From assembly GCA_942491975.1 (NCBI GenBank), contig CALOCY010000004.1:2542001-2606000 (forward strand): DNA of 64,000 nucleotides. Reading direction: 5' to 3'. The translations under genes were made by a program, and so were the position numbers. The notes below the pieces were generated by a model. That model had not been told where the DNA came from. It worked only from the letters and a program-made list of their open reading frames with translations, and searched no databases. Positions 16,971 through 26,222 of this stretch are shown here, in pieces. The stretch comes from CALOCY01 sp942491975 (GTDB lineage Bacteria; Bacteroidota; Bacteroidia; Bacteroidales; Prolixibacteraceae). Positions within the stretch are counted from its first letter, which is position 1. Every line of letters starts with the position of its first letter.

Positions 16971-17132
16971 CTTGATTCGCATAAATTGTCTTTCCCTACA
17001 GATCAAGCTATGATGAAATCCGTATATTTGGCAGTAAAGAAAGCAGCTAAAAAATGGTCGATGCCAATTAGAAACTAAGGTATTGTACTGAATCAGTTCT
17101 TAATCATATTTGAAAAAAGGGTTCAGCTTTAA
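16971..17132 (+). pseudogene. C-terminal remnant of an IS256-family transposase
   Basis: An open stretch reading KLSFPTDQAMMKSVYLAVKK and then KKWSMPIRN, a stop (TAA 17076-17078) where Trp is expected, then GIVLNQFLIIFEKRVQL to TAA 17130-17132. This is the conserved C-terminus of IS256/mutator transposases, about 53 codons. The rest of the element is missing, and it abuts the IS982 remnant. Confidence 0.75.
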
Positions 17133-17160
17133 GTGAAAAGCAAAACCCCTTGTATTTTTA

Positions 17161-17186
17161 ACTTACACACTTTGCGGGATAGTGTC
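17161..17186 (+). repeat. Probable right terminal inverted repeat of the IS256 remnant
   Basis: On the minus strand it reads from 17186 as GACACTATCCCGCAAAGTGT followed by GTAAGT, with the same layout as IS256 ends (GA...TCCG...GTGTAA). It lies 28 bp after the transposase remnant, the normal distance. No matching left end was seen. Confidence 0.55.
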
Positions 17187-17228
17187 TTATGTTCTTATTC
17201 GTTCCCTGTCTTCGCTTCTGGTGTTGCT

Positions 17229-17564
17229 TTATGCCAGCATAGCAAGAATCTCATTTATAAGTTTAAATTCGTCCAACAGTTCCTTGTATTTTTCACGACT
17301 TTTGTTGGTGCCTGCATACATTTTACGTGGCCGTTCGTTGTCGGCAATCTTCCATTCCGATTTAATCAACCCATCTTCTTCCATTTTGTGCAATATGGGA
17401 TAGAGGCTGCCTTCTCTCCAAATAATGCGGCCTTTTGAAAGCTTTTTTATTTCCTGGATAATTTGCCACCCGTAAGTCTTTTCAAACTTAATTATCAATG
17501 CCAGTACAATAGGCCGCATACTTGCACCTACGAGTTCTTTTGATACACTATTTTTTGTTTTCAT
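17229..17564 (-). CDS. PadR family transcriptional regulator
   Basis: 111-residue winged-helix regulator. The PadR core is clear: MRPIVLALI, GWQIIQEI, WREGSLYPILHKMEEDGLI (recognition helix and wing start) and RPRKMYAGT. The C-terminal dimerisation helix is short. PadR proteins usually repress a neighbouring transporter or permease gene, but downstream of this one lie only IS remnants, so it may have lost its target or act elsewhere. Confidence 0.88.
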   Translation of the reverse strand: MKTKNSVSKELVGASMRPIVLALIIKFEKTYGWQIIQEIKKLSKGRIIWREGSLYPILHKMEEDGLIKSEWKIADNERPRKMYAGTNKSREKYKELLDEFKLINEILAMLA

Positions 17565-17681
17565 AATAAGACAGGATTTGATTTATTTAATAAACAATTT
17601 TAACCTGTATATTGTTTATTACATCCAATAAAAGAAGATTTATCCTACCCAAATCATTGGGATAAAATTTCAAAAGGCCAT

Positions 17682-17718
17682 AAAATAGCCCGCCTGAACA
17701 ATTCAGGCGGGCTATTTT
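17682..17718. terminator. Terminator of metF
   Basis: A perfect 17-bp stem AAAATAGCCCGCCTGAA/TTCAGGCGGGCTATTTT with a 3-nt loop, 16 bp beyond the metF stop. Symmetric A/T ends let it work in both directions. Confidence 0.8.
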
Positions 17719-17733
17719 CAATTCCAACTGGGA

Positions 17734-18687
17734 TTAAAACACCGCCTTCGCAATCTGCTTCGTATTGTCTGAAATACCATAGGTGTAGATATGCAGGCAG
17801 GGAGCATTATTTTTGATCAGGTCTTTAGCCTGGTAAATGGCCCATTCAGCCCCCACCTCACGTGCCTGTTCGTTGGTTTTACACTTCATTACCTCCTTTG
17901 AGAATTCTTCAGGAATATCAATGCTAAATATTTTGGGCAATACCGTTACCTGATTGATAAGTGACAACGGCTTAATCCCTGGTATAATAGGTACGATAAT
18001 CCCTATTGCACGGCATTCCTTTACAAAATTGTAGTATTTCTGATTGTCAAAAAACATCTGCGTTACAATATAATCTGCTCCTGCATCAACCTTCTGTTTC
18101 AGGTACTGCAGATCCATTTCCATGTTGGGTGCTTCGGCGTGTTTTTCAGGATATCCGGCTACCCCGATACAGAAGTCCATAGGGGTATTGTTTTTTAGTT
18201 CATAATCAAGGTAATGCCCTTCATGCAGGTTGGCAACCTGCTTCACCAGGTCGTTGGCATGCGCATGCCCCTCCGGTTCGGGACGAAATACCGGCTCCGA
18301 TTTTAACCCATCGCCCCGCAGTGCCAATACATTGTTGATGCCTAAAAAGTTGAGATCAATCAACGTATGTTCGGTTTCTTCTTTGGTAAAACCGCCACAT
18401 ACCAAATGCGGGACTACAGGCACACCATATTTGTGTTGAATAGATGCTGCGATAGCTACTGTTCCGGGACGTTTACGTACTACCTTTTTCTGAATAGTCC
18501 CGTCCGTCTGCTCGTGAAACTCCACCTCGTCACGGTGTGTGGTCAGGTTGATGTATTTCGGGTCGAATTCGAGGAATTCTTCGATAGTACGGTACAATTT
18601 CCCTGCATCCTGTCCTTTAAGTGGCGGTAACAACTCAAATGAGAATACTGTTCTATCGGATTGGTTGATAATATCTATTACTTTCAT
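17734..18687 (-). CDS. metF: 5,10-methylenetetrahydrofolate reductase
   Basis: Flavoprotein that reduces methylene-THF to methyl-THF, supplying MetH. Family motifs are FSFELLPP near the N-terminus, NLTTHRDE, NVLALRGDG and DYIVTQMFFDN. The start is ATG 18687 (317 residues); an upstream in-frame TTG is unlikely. The gene ends in the normal way and lies 76 bp downstream of metH on the same strand, so the two form a methyl-cycle unit. Confidence 0.95.
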   Translation of the reverse strand: MKVIDIINQSDRTVFSFELLPPLKGQDAGKLYRTIEEFLEFDPKYINLTTHRDEVEFHEQTDGTIQKKVVRKRPGTVAIAASIQHKYGVPVVPHLVCGGFTKEETEHTLIDLNFLGINNVLALRGDGLKSEPVFRPEPEGHAHANDLVKQVANLHEGHYLDYELKNNTPMDFCIGVAGYPEKHAEAPNMEMDLQYLKQKVDAGADYIVTQMFFDNQKYYNFVKECRAIGIIVPIIPGIKPLSLINQVTVLPKIFSIDIPEEFSKEVMKCKTNEQAREVGAEWAIYQAKDLIKNNAPCLHIYTYGISDNTKQIAKAVF

Positions 18688-18763
18688 TGCTTTTGAGATT
18701 AGATACAAGACACAAGTACCAGGTATCAGGAAAAAATTAGTTGTTTATAATTGAAAATCCTTA

Positions 18764-21700
18764 TTATCCTTTATAATTCAAATGTATCGGCAGAAGGCGT
18801 TCAACCTCTTTGATACTTATCTCTTTGCGGTGTGCATAATCTTCAACCTGATCGCGGCCAATACGCCCTAAGTTAAAGTATTTCGATTGCGGATGTGCAA
18901 AATAGAGTCCCGACACCGATGCTCCCGGCATCATGGCATAATTTTCGGTTAGTTCAATCCCTGCATTATTACCGGCATTGAGCAGATCAAACAGCACCTG
19001 TTTTTGGGAGTGTTCGGGACAAGCCGGATAACCGGGTGCCGGACGGATACCCTGATAATTAACCTGAAATAATCCCTGCAGGTTTAGTTCTTCCTGTGGT
19101 GCATATCCCCAAAATTCTTTACGTACCCGTTCATGCAAACATTCGGCAAATGCCTCAGCCAGCCGATCAGCCAGTATTTTGAGCATGATGGCACTGTAAT
19201 CGTCATCTGCCTCTTCATACGCTTTTACATGTGGTGCTATACCCAGTCCTGCTGTTACGGCAAACATCCCCACATAGTCGGTGATACCACTCTCCTGAGG
19301 TGCCAAAAAGTCGGACAGGCAAAGATTAAATGCCCCATCAGCTTTTTTCTCCTGGTTGCGTAACTGGTGCAGTGTGCCAGCTACTTCATGTTGTTTTTCG
19401 TCTTTCCACACCACAATGTCATCACCATTGGCATTGGTCGGGAAAATACCCAGTACACCGTTGGCCTTCAGCAATTTTTCATCAACAATACGTTTGAGCA
19501 TTGCCTGTGCATCGGTATACAGTTTTTTGGCCTCTTTACCTTTAGCGGGGTGTTCAAATATGGCAGGATATTTACCTCCCAGCCGCCAGGCGTGGAAGAA
19601 GAAAGTCCAGTCGATATACTTACACAACTCTACCAACGGGTAATCCTCAAAGACCTTCACCCCTGTAAAGAGTGGCTTCACCACCTCTTCGGGTGTCCAA
19701 CCTATTTTTAATTTGTTATTACGTGCCTCCTGTAGCGTGATATATTCCTGCTTTGTTGTCCCTGAGGCATGTTGTTCGCAGATGATTTTGTAATCGTCAA
19801 TAAGATCTTTGATATAATCTTTTTTCAACGTTGCTGAAATCAGATTGGCAGCTACACCCACACTTCGTGAAGCATCTTTCACATACACCACCGGATGCTT
19901 GTAGCCGGGTGCGATCTTGACTGCCGTATGTATTTTTGAAGTTGTGGCACCGCCTATTAGCAGCGGAAATTCCAGATTGCGGCGCTGCATCTCTTCAGCC
20001 ACATGCACCATCTCATCAAGTGATGGGGTGATTAACCCGCTTAACCCGATTACATCCACCTGCTCTTCTATGGCCCGGTCGATAATTTTTTCGGCAGGCA
20101 CCATCACGCCCATGTCAACCACCTCAAAATTGTTGCATGCCAAAATTACACCCACAATATTTTTACCAATGTCGTGTACATCGCCTTTTACGGTAGCGAG
20201 CAGTATTTTCCCTGCTTTCTGTTGTCCTTCGCCACTGTTTTCCTTCTCAATAAACGGGGTGAGGTGGGCAACAGCCTGTTTCATGACCCGTGCGCTTTTC
20301 ACCACTTGGGGCAAAAACATTTTCCCTGCACCAAACAGGTCGCCTACAGTGTTCATGCCATTCATCAACGGACCTTCAATCACATGCAGTGCCCGTTCAA
20401 ATTGCTGGCGGGCTTCTTCCACATCTTCAGCAATGTAATCCGTAATACCTTTTATCAGGGCATGAGTTATTCGCTCATTTACAGGTTTTGTGCGCCACTC
20501 ATCTTTTTTCTCTTCTATTTTCGATGCATCGTTTTTCACCGTTTCGGCAAATGCGATCAACCGTTCGGTGGCATCAACCCTGCGGTTCAAAATCACATCT
20601 TCTACCAGCAACAACAGGTCTTTGGGTATTTCATCATAAACCTGCAACATACCGGGATTTACAATCCCCATGTTCATGCCGTTTTTGATGGCATTGAACA
20701 GAAATGCCGAGTGCATGGCTTCACGCACTACATTATTTCCCCGGAATGAGAATGAGAGGTTGCTTACCCCGCCACTGATTTTGGCATGGGGAAGGTTTGT
20801 GTTGATCCATTTTGCAGCACGGATAAAATCAACACCATAGCTGTTGTGTTCTTCAATGCCGGTTGCTATAGATAACACGTTGGGATCGAAAATAATATCT
20901 TCCGGGGGAAAGTTGACAACCTCTGTCAGCAGTTTATAGGAGCGTTCAGCGATGACGATTTTTCGCTCATATGTGTCGGCCTGTCCCTGCTCATCAAAAA
21001 GCATGACCACCACAGCAGCGCCATATTTATGTATCAGGCGGGCACGTTCAATAAATACTTCATTCCCTTCTTTCAGGCTGATGGAGTTGACCACCGATTT
21101 TCCCTGTGTGCATTTCAGCCCGGCTTCAATCACTTCCCATTTCGAGGAGTCAATCATCACCGGAAGTTTAGCAATTTCGGGTTCGGCAGCCAGCAAGCTT
21201 AAGAAACGTACCATTGCCGCTTTGGCATCAAGCATGGCTTCGTCCATGCAGATATCAATAATCTGCGCCCCCCCCTCTACCTGGTTACGGGCAATGGAGA
21301 GGGCTTCATTGTAGCTACCTTCCTTGATCAGGCGGGCAAATTTACGTGACCCGGCCACGTTGGTACGCTCACCAATGTTCACAAAGTTCGATTCGGGGCG
21401 AATGGTTAACGGTTCTAATCCGCTTAACCGTGTCAGCGGGGCAATTGGGGGCAATTCACGCGGGGCATACCTTTTTACTGCTTTTGCAATAGCTTCGATG
21501 TGTTCGGGCGAAGTCCCACAGCATCCCCCAATGATGTTCACAAAACCGCTTTGCACGAACTCTTTTACAATGGAGGCCATCTCGGCACCCGATTGGTCAT
21601 ATTCGCCAAACTGGTTGGGTAACCCGGCATTGGGGTGTGCGCTTACATAGCAGCTGGCTATCTTTGATAGCTCTTCGAGGTACGGGCGCAACTGTTGTGC

Positions 21701-22447
21701 CCCCAACGCACAGTTAAGCCCCACACTAAACAGATCGAAATGGGAGATGGAGTTGTAAAAAGCCTCCAGTGTTTGACCGGAGAGTGTCCGTCCGCTGGCA
21801 TCGGTAATTGTTCCTGAAACCATTACAGGAAGGCGTATCCTTTTTTCTTCGAAAACATTTTCAATAGCAAAGAGAGCTGCCTTTGCATTGAGGGTGTCAA
21901 ATACCGTTTCAACCAGCAACAGGTCAACACCACCATCTACAAGCCCGTTGGCCTGCTCTTCATAAATTGTAACCAGGTCATCAAACAATACTGCCCGGTA
22001 GCCCGGGTCGTTGACATCGGGCGACATGGATGCCGTTTTATTGGTCGGTCCCATGGAACCGGCAACAAAAAGAGGTTTTTGTCCTATTTCATGTTGATAT
22101 TTTTCAATCGCTTTCCGGGCAATCTTTGCCGATTTCACATTTACTTCGTATGACAATTCTTCCATCTGGTAATCGGCCATGGAGATGCGATTGGCATTGA
22201 ATGTATTGGTTTCAATAATATCGGCACCCGCTCTCAGGTAAGCCAGGTGGATGTTTTCAATAATCTGTGGCTGCGTAATGGATAGCAGGTCGTTGTTCCC
22301 TTTCAGGTCACAATGCCAATTGGCAAACCGTTCTCCCCTGTAATCACTCTCTTCCGGTTTATGACGCTGTATCATGGTTCCCATTGCCCCATCAAGAATC
22401 AGTACCTGTGATTGTATTATCGTTTCTATATTATTGTTTTGTGTCAT
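18764..22447 (-). CDS. metH: Cobalamin-dependent methionine synthase
   Basis: Full-length 1227-residue enzyme transferring a methyl group from methyl-THF to homocysteine through methylcobalamin. Domains in order: homocysteine-binding with Zn ligands in LNCALGAQQL and GGCCGTSPEH (1-330), pterin-binding (NIGERTNVAGSRKF, about 355-620), B12-binding cap and Rossmann parts with the cobalt-ligand motif DVHDIGKNIV (about residue 750), and the AdoMet reactivation domain (GIRPAPGYPACPEH) near the C-terminus. Nothing is missing. The cell must obtain or make cobalamin. metF follows it. Confidence 0.97.
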   Translation of the reverse strand: MTQNNNIETIIQSQVLILDGAMGTMIQRHKPEESDYRGERFANWHCDLKGNNDLLSITQPQIIENIHLAYLRAGADIIETNTFNANRISMADYQMEELSYEVNVKSAKIARKAIEKYQHEIGQKPLFVAGSMGPTNKTASMSPDVNDPGYRAVLFDDLVTIYEEQANGLVDGGVDLLLVETVFDTLNAKAALFAIENVFEEKRIRLPVMVSGTITDASGRTLSGQTLEAFYNSISHFDLFSVGLNCALGAQQLRPYLEELSKIASCYVSAHPNAGLPNQFGEYDQSGAEMASIVKEFVQSGFVNIIGGCCGTSPEHIEAIAKAVKRYAPRELPPIAPLTRLSGLEPLTIRPESNFVNIGERTNVAGSRKFARLIKEGSYNEALSIARNQVEGGAQIIDICMDEAMLDAKAAMVRFLSLLAAEPEIAKLPVMIDSSKWEVIEAGLKCTQGKSVVNSISLKEGNEVFIERARLIHKYGAAVVVMLFDEQGQADTYERKIVIAERSYKLLTEVVNFPPEDIIFDPNVLSIATGIEEHNSYGVDFIRAAKWINTNLPHAKISGGVSNLSFSFRGNNVVREAMHSAFLFNAIKNGMNMGIVNPGMLQVYDEIPKDLLLLVEDVILNRRVDATERLIAFAETVKNDASKIEEKKDEWRTKPVNERITHALIKGITDYIAEDVEEARQQFERALHVIEGPLMNGMNTVGDLFGAGKMFLPQVVKSARVMKQAVAHLTPFIEKENSGEGQQKAGKILLATVKGDVHDIGKNIVGVILACNNFEVVDMGVMVPAEKIIDRAIEEQVDVIGLSGLITPSLDEMVHVAEEMQRRNLEFPLLIGGATTSKIHTAVKIAPGYKHPVVYVKDASRSVGVAANLISATLKKDYIKDLIDDYKIICEQHASGTTKQEYITLQEARNNKLKIGWTPEEVVKPLFTGVKVFEDYPLVELCKYIDWTFFFHAWRLGGKYPAIFEHPAKGKEAKKLYTDAQAMLKRIVDEKLLKANGVLGIFPTNANGDDIVVWKDEKQHEVAGTLHQLRNQEKKADGAFNLCLSDFLAPQESGITDYVGMFAVTAGLGIAPHVKAYEEADDDYSAIMLKILADRLAEAFAECLHERVRKEFWGYAPQEELNLQGLFQVNYQGIRPAPGYPACPEHSQKQVLFDLLNAGNNAGIELTENYAMMPGASVSGLYFAHPQSKYFNLGRIGRDQVEDYAHRKEISIKEVERLLPIHLNYKG

Positions 22448-22524
22448 CTAAATCATATTTTTATGGTACTCTCAAGAATTGCCGAAAATTTATTGCACCA
22501 AGAGCCTTACATTCTTTTACAAAG

Positions 22525-22556
22525 CAAAAATAGCCCTATTTTTTGAGCCTTGAAAA
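22525..22556 (-). promoter_or_regulatory. Candidate promoter of metH
   Basis: On the minus strand TTTT (22553-22556), 20 bp, then TATTTTTG (22525-22532), a match to the Bacteroidota -7 box with a weak -33. The leader to the ATG would be about 70 nt. No SAM or cobalamin riboswitch is apparent in so short a leader. Confidence 0.45.
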
Positions 22557-22595
22557 TAGCACTGTTTTTCTATTACAGCATCTGCACAGAATTTA

Positions 22596-22603
22596 TACCT
22601 TTG
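22596..22603 (+). promoter_or_regulatory. Candidate -7 box of cysS
   Basis: TACCTTTG matches TAnnTTTG, 21 bp upstream of the cysS ATG. The -33 region is T-rich without a clear TTG. Confidence 0.4.
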
Positions 22604-22624
22604 TAGCTCAATTGATGTAGAATT

Positions 22625-24100
22625 ATGGAACAGAAGTTAGTTATTTACAATACGATTACCCGAAAAAAAGAGGAGTTTAAGCCATTACATCCCGGACGTG
22701 TGGGGATGTATGTTTGCGGGCCGACTGTTTATGGTGATGCCCATCTGGGACATGCCCGTCCGGCCATCACATTCGACCTGTTGTTCAGGTACCTCCGTCA
22801 CCTTGACTATAAAGTACGCTACGTGCGCAATATTACTGATGTAGGCCATTTGGTGAATGATGCAGATGAGGGGGAAGATAAGATTGCTAAAAAAGCCCGG
22901 ATTGACGAATTGGAGCCCATGGAGGTGGTACAGAAATATACAAACAGCTACCACCGTAACATGGATCAGCTTGGCGTGTTGCCTCCCAGTATTGAGCCAA
23001 CGGCATCGGGACATGTAATTGAGCAGATTGAGGTGATCAAAAAGATTTTGGATGCCGGGTATGCTTACGAAAGTAACGGGTCTGTCTATTTTGATGTAGA
23101 GAAATATGCACAGGAACACCACTATGGCAAATTGTCGGGACGTAAAATAGAGGATTTACTGATTAATACCCGTGAATTAGAAGGACAAAACGAAAAACGT
23201 TCGTCGCTTGATTTTGCATTGTGGAAAAATGCTTCACCCGAACACATTATGCGCTGGACATCGCCCTGGGGTGATGGTTTTCCGGGGTGGCATACGGAGT
23301 GTACGGCTATGAGTGCAAAATATTTGGGCGAAACGTTTGATATACACGGCGGAGGCATCGACCTGCTTTTCCCACACCATGAGGCTGAAATTGCACAGTG
23401 TGTGGCTGCCAACGGGCAAGAGTCGGTACGGTACTGGATGCACAATAACCTGGTTACCATCAACGGGCAGAAGATGGGTAAATCACTGGGTAATTTTATT
23501 ACGCTTGATGGGCTTTTTAACGGTTCGCATGAATTATTGGAGCAGGCGTACAGCCCTATGACTATTCGCTTTTTTATGTTACAGGCACATTACCGCAGTC
23601 CGCTTGATTTCTCAAATGAAGCGTTACAGGCAGCTGAGAAAGGGTTGGAGCGGTTGTTGAAAGCTACAGCGTTGGTTAACCGGTTAACACCATCAAACAA
23701 CTCAACAGTAGATGTGAAAGCCTTGGGGGAAAAATGTTATGAGGCGATAAGCGATGATCTTAACAGCCCGATACTTATTGCTCATTTGTTTGACGGGGTG
23801 AAAATGATCAACTCTATTGCCGATGGTAAAGCCACTGTTAATAATGATGATTTGAAAACACTTCAACAACTCTATGTTGATTTTGTATATGACATCATCG
23901 GATTGAAAGAGGAAACTCAATCCGGTACCGGGAATAGCAATGCTATGGGTAAGGCCGTTGACCTGTTGCTCAATCTCCGTATGGATGCCAAAGCCAATAA
24001 AGATTGGGGCACGGCAGATCGTATCCGTGATGAGATGAAAGCACTGGGCTTTGAGATTAAAGATACCAAAGACGGGTTTGAGTGGGAACTGCAAGAGTAG
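22625..24100 (+). CDS. cysS: Cysteinyl-tRNA synthetase
   Basis: Class I synthetase charging tRNA-Cys. The zinc ligand C31 is in YVCGPTVYGD, the HIGH-type motif is HLGH (40-43), and the KMSKS-type motif is KMGKSLGN. The GWHTECTAM zinc-site segment is present, as is the C-terminal DALR helical domain. 491 residues is normal. It is divergent from metH and monocistronic. Confidence 0.97.
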   Translation: MEQKLVIYNTITRKKEEFKPLHPGRVGMYVCGPTVYGDAHLGHARPAITFDLLFRYLRHLDYKVRYVRNITDVGHLVNDADEGEDKIAKKARIDELEPMEVVQKYTNSYHRNMDQLGVLPPSIEPTASGHVIEQIEVIKKILDAGYAYESNGSVYFDVEKYAQEHHYGKLSGRKIEDLLINTRELEGQNEKRSSLDFALWKNASPEHIMRWTSPWGDGFPGWHTECTAMSAKYLGETFDIHGGGIDLLFPHHEAEIAQCVAANGQESVRYWMHNNLVTINGQKMGKSLGNFITLDGLFNGSHELLEQAYSPMTIRFFMLQAHYRSPLDFSNEALQAAEKGLERLLKATALVNRLTPSNNSTVDVKALGEKCYEAISDDLNSPILIAHLFDGVKMINSIADGKATVNNDDLKTLQQLYVDFVYDIIGLKEETQSGTGNSNAMGKAVDLLLNLRMDAKANKDWGTADRIRDEMKALGFEIKDTKDGFEWELQE

Positions 24101-24151
24101 TTTTGTGTTTTAGAAAATCATAAAATAATCCTGTATAATTACCTTGTTGAG

Positions 24152-25312
24152 TTAGTACCCAAGCACCGTAAGTATCTTTTTAGGAATATCAGTATTGTCC
24201 ATAAAGCCGGTAAACTGATCAGCTCCGGGGCCAAAAGCAAAAACCGGGACTAAAATACCAGTGTGTTCTTTGGTAGTGAAGTCGCTAATAAGCATGCCAT
24301 TTTCGATATTACCGTTCTCGATACTCATGCCTCCTGTTTCGTGATCGGCTGTAACAATGATGAGGGTTTCTCTGTTTTTAGCGGCGAAATCAAGGGCGAC
24401 CCCTATAGCCCGGTCAAAATCCAATATCTCATTGATAACATACCCTGCATCGTTTTGATGGCCTCCCCAGTCAATTTGAGAGCCTTCAACCATGAGGAAA
24501 AATCCATCGTTATCATTATCAAGAATATTAAGTGCGGTTTTGGCAGCCTCGGGGAGCAGGTTTCCCCGCTCAGGGTAACGGGCATTATGTTCAGGTGCAG
24601 TAAGACCTGCAAGTTTGCCTTTTTTTACCTGTTTGATTTTTTCAATGTCTGTATGAACAGCATAACCTCTCTTTTTTAACTCGTCAACCAGGTTACGTTT
24701 ATCTTCCCTTTCGGTGAAATGTTTGTAGCCTCCGCCAATAAATACATCGATATCGGTGTTGAGAAAGTCAGCAGCAATTGCTTCATACATTTTGCGACTG
24801 GGCTGATGTGCCACAAATGAGGCAGGTGTTGCATGTGTTATGGCAGAAGTTGAAACAACACCTGTTGCCATTTTATGAGCTTCAATTTTCTCCCTGATGT
24901 TCTTTGCCGGTTGCCTGTTTTCATCTACCCCGACAGCACCGTTATAGGTTTTTTTTCCTGTTGCAAGTGCGGTGCCTCCCGCTGCCGAGTCGGTTACATA
25001 GTTGTCGGCCGATTGGGTTTGGCACAGTCCGATGGACTTGAAGTTTTGAAGAAATAGTTTTCCCCCATTGGCTGTCATCCCGGCAAACAGATGTGAAATC
25101 CCCATGCCGTCACCAATCATCAGTATGACATTTTTTGGTTTGCTTTTGAAAGATGATACATTGTATGTTATGACGTTATAAAAAGTACCTCCCGGATAGA
25201 TTTTGGCTGAATCAGCAGCACTGACATCTTTATAATTTTCCTGCGAAGAGACAGATAATGCAAGTAGAAAGCTGAAAATTAATCCTGTAATTATTTTAAA
25301 TAGATTCTGCAT
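24152..25312 (-). CDS. Alkaline phosphatase (PhoA family), secreted
   Basis: 386 residues from ATG 25312, with a signal peptide ending near LSVSSQ. Metal-site motif VILMIGDGMG at about 55-64, catalytic serine in the DSAAGGTALATG segment, and later metal ligands in EGSQIDWGGHQND and TADHETGGM. This is the periplasmic phosphomonoesterase family; it may serve phosphate scavenging, but no pho-box was identified. An upstream in-frame TTG/other start would spoil the signal peptide. Confidence 0.93.
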   Translation of the reverse strand: MQNLFKIITGLIFSFLLALSVSSQENYKDVSAADSAKIYPGGTFYNVITYNVSSFKSKPKNVILMIGDGMGISHLFAGMTANGGKLFLQNFKSIGLCQTQSADNYVTDSAAGGTALATGKKTYNGAVGVDENRQPAKNIREKIEAHKMATGVVSTSAITHATPASFVAHQPSRKMYEAIAADFLNTDIDVFIGGGYKHFTEREDKRNLVDELKKRGYAVHTDIEKIKQVKKGKLAGLTAPEHNARYPERGNLLPEAAKTALNILDNDNDGFFLMVEGSQIDWGGHQNDAGYVINEILDFDRAIGVALDFAAKNRETLIIVTADHETGGMSIENGNIENGMLISDFTTKEHTGILVPVFAFGPGADQFTGFMDNTDIPKKILTVLGY

Positions 25313-25378
25313 AACGATTGTATTTTTTTCTAATAACACCCAACCATGGGCATCAGTTGTGGAAAACCCGAAAATATC

Positions 25379-26044
25379 CTAAATTTTTTTATTATCCCAT
25401 GCTTTGCGATTAAAGTTTTCGTTAATTCGATACAATGTCTTTTTATGCGTAACCCACACTTCCATAATATCGAGCAGGATGAAATCGATAATAATATTCT
25501 GGGCTTTTCGGAAGGATATTTTTGCTATTTGTGAAAATTTCCGGGGTGTAATCGTCTGATTCTTCTCCAGATAATCGAGCAATGTTTTTTCATTATCCGA
25601 ATAACTGATGAATACCCCTTTCCCGCTTTTCTCCTGTTCCCACACTTTTAGCTGGATGGCACTTGTCAGCAGGTTTTGGTCATCTTTTCTGGTGTAAGCG
25701 AGCCATTTTCCTGATTCAGTCTGGGCAAAATGGGGACGTTCATTACCGGGCGGGATATTTATTTGAAGCACTGTTTTACCTTCAGACATCCATTGTCGAA
25801 ACGAAAAATCAATGGCGGGCTTGCTGTATATTTTTGCAGCGGCTTCAACCATATAATACTCTTCTTCCGATTTTACCCCGGTAATTGTTCCGTTATCTTT
25901 TACCCCGATAAGCAATCTTCCCCCATCGGTATTGGCAAATGCAACCAGTGATTTGGCAATTTTTTTTGAGTCGTTTATGCAGTATTTAAAGTCTTGTGCC
26001 TGGTGCTCGCCTTGTGCTATAAGTTTTTCCAGCCTTTTATTCAC
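25379..26044 (-). CDS. AlbA_2-domain (Schlafen-like) putative nucleic-acid-binding protein
   Basis: The N-terminal AlbA_2 domain is clear (IAQGEHQAQDFKYCINDSKK, LVAFANTDGGRLLIGVKDNG), followed by a C-terminal winged-helix-like region (about 165-220). The family is known as putative transcriptional regulators; the function here is unknown. I choose GTG 26044 (221 residues). An ATG at 26155 would add 37 residues, but a good promoter lies between the two sites and family members normally start just before this domain. Confidence 0.78.
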   Translation of the reverse strand: MNKRLEKLIAQGEHQAQDFKYCINDSKKIAKSLVAFANTDGGRLLIGVKDNGTITGVKSEEEYYMVEAAAKIYSKPAIDFSFRQWMSEGKTVLQINIPPGNERPHFAQTESGKWLAYTRKDDQNLLTSAIQLKVWEQEKSGKGVFISYSDNEKTLLDYLEKNQTITPRKFSQIAKISFRKAQNIIIDFILLDIMEVWVTHKKTLYRINENFNRKAWDNKKI

Positions 26045-26083
26045 AATGTATTCTGTTCTGGGTTGGATGCATCTGTTTTTGTG

Positions 26084-26117
26084 CAAAGATAGTTTGATAT
26101 AGTGAAGATTCTGCAAA
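26084..26117 (-). promoter_or_regulatory. Promoter of the AlbA_2 gene
   Basis: On the minus strand TTTG (26114-26117), 22 bp, TATCTTTG (26084-26091). Both boxes match the Bacteroidota consensus. The transcript would start downstream of the far ATG at 26155, supporting the GTG start at 26044. Confidence 0.6.
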
Positions 26118-26194
26118 CAATGTAAAGTTAGTATTAACTGCTTTTCGGTAATCATATGTAGGCAGGAAATTATAAAATACGTTCTATTTTTTGC

Positions 26195-26202
26195 CTATAT
26201 TT
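26195..26202 (+). promoter_or_regulatory. Candidate -7 box of yjjX
   Basis: TATATTTG, a full match to TAnnTTTG, 20 bp upstream of the ATG at 26223. No good -33 was found. Confidence 0.4.
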
Positions 26203-26222
26203 GGATTATAAGAGACCAATTT

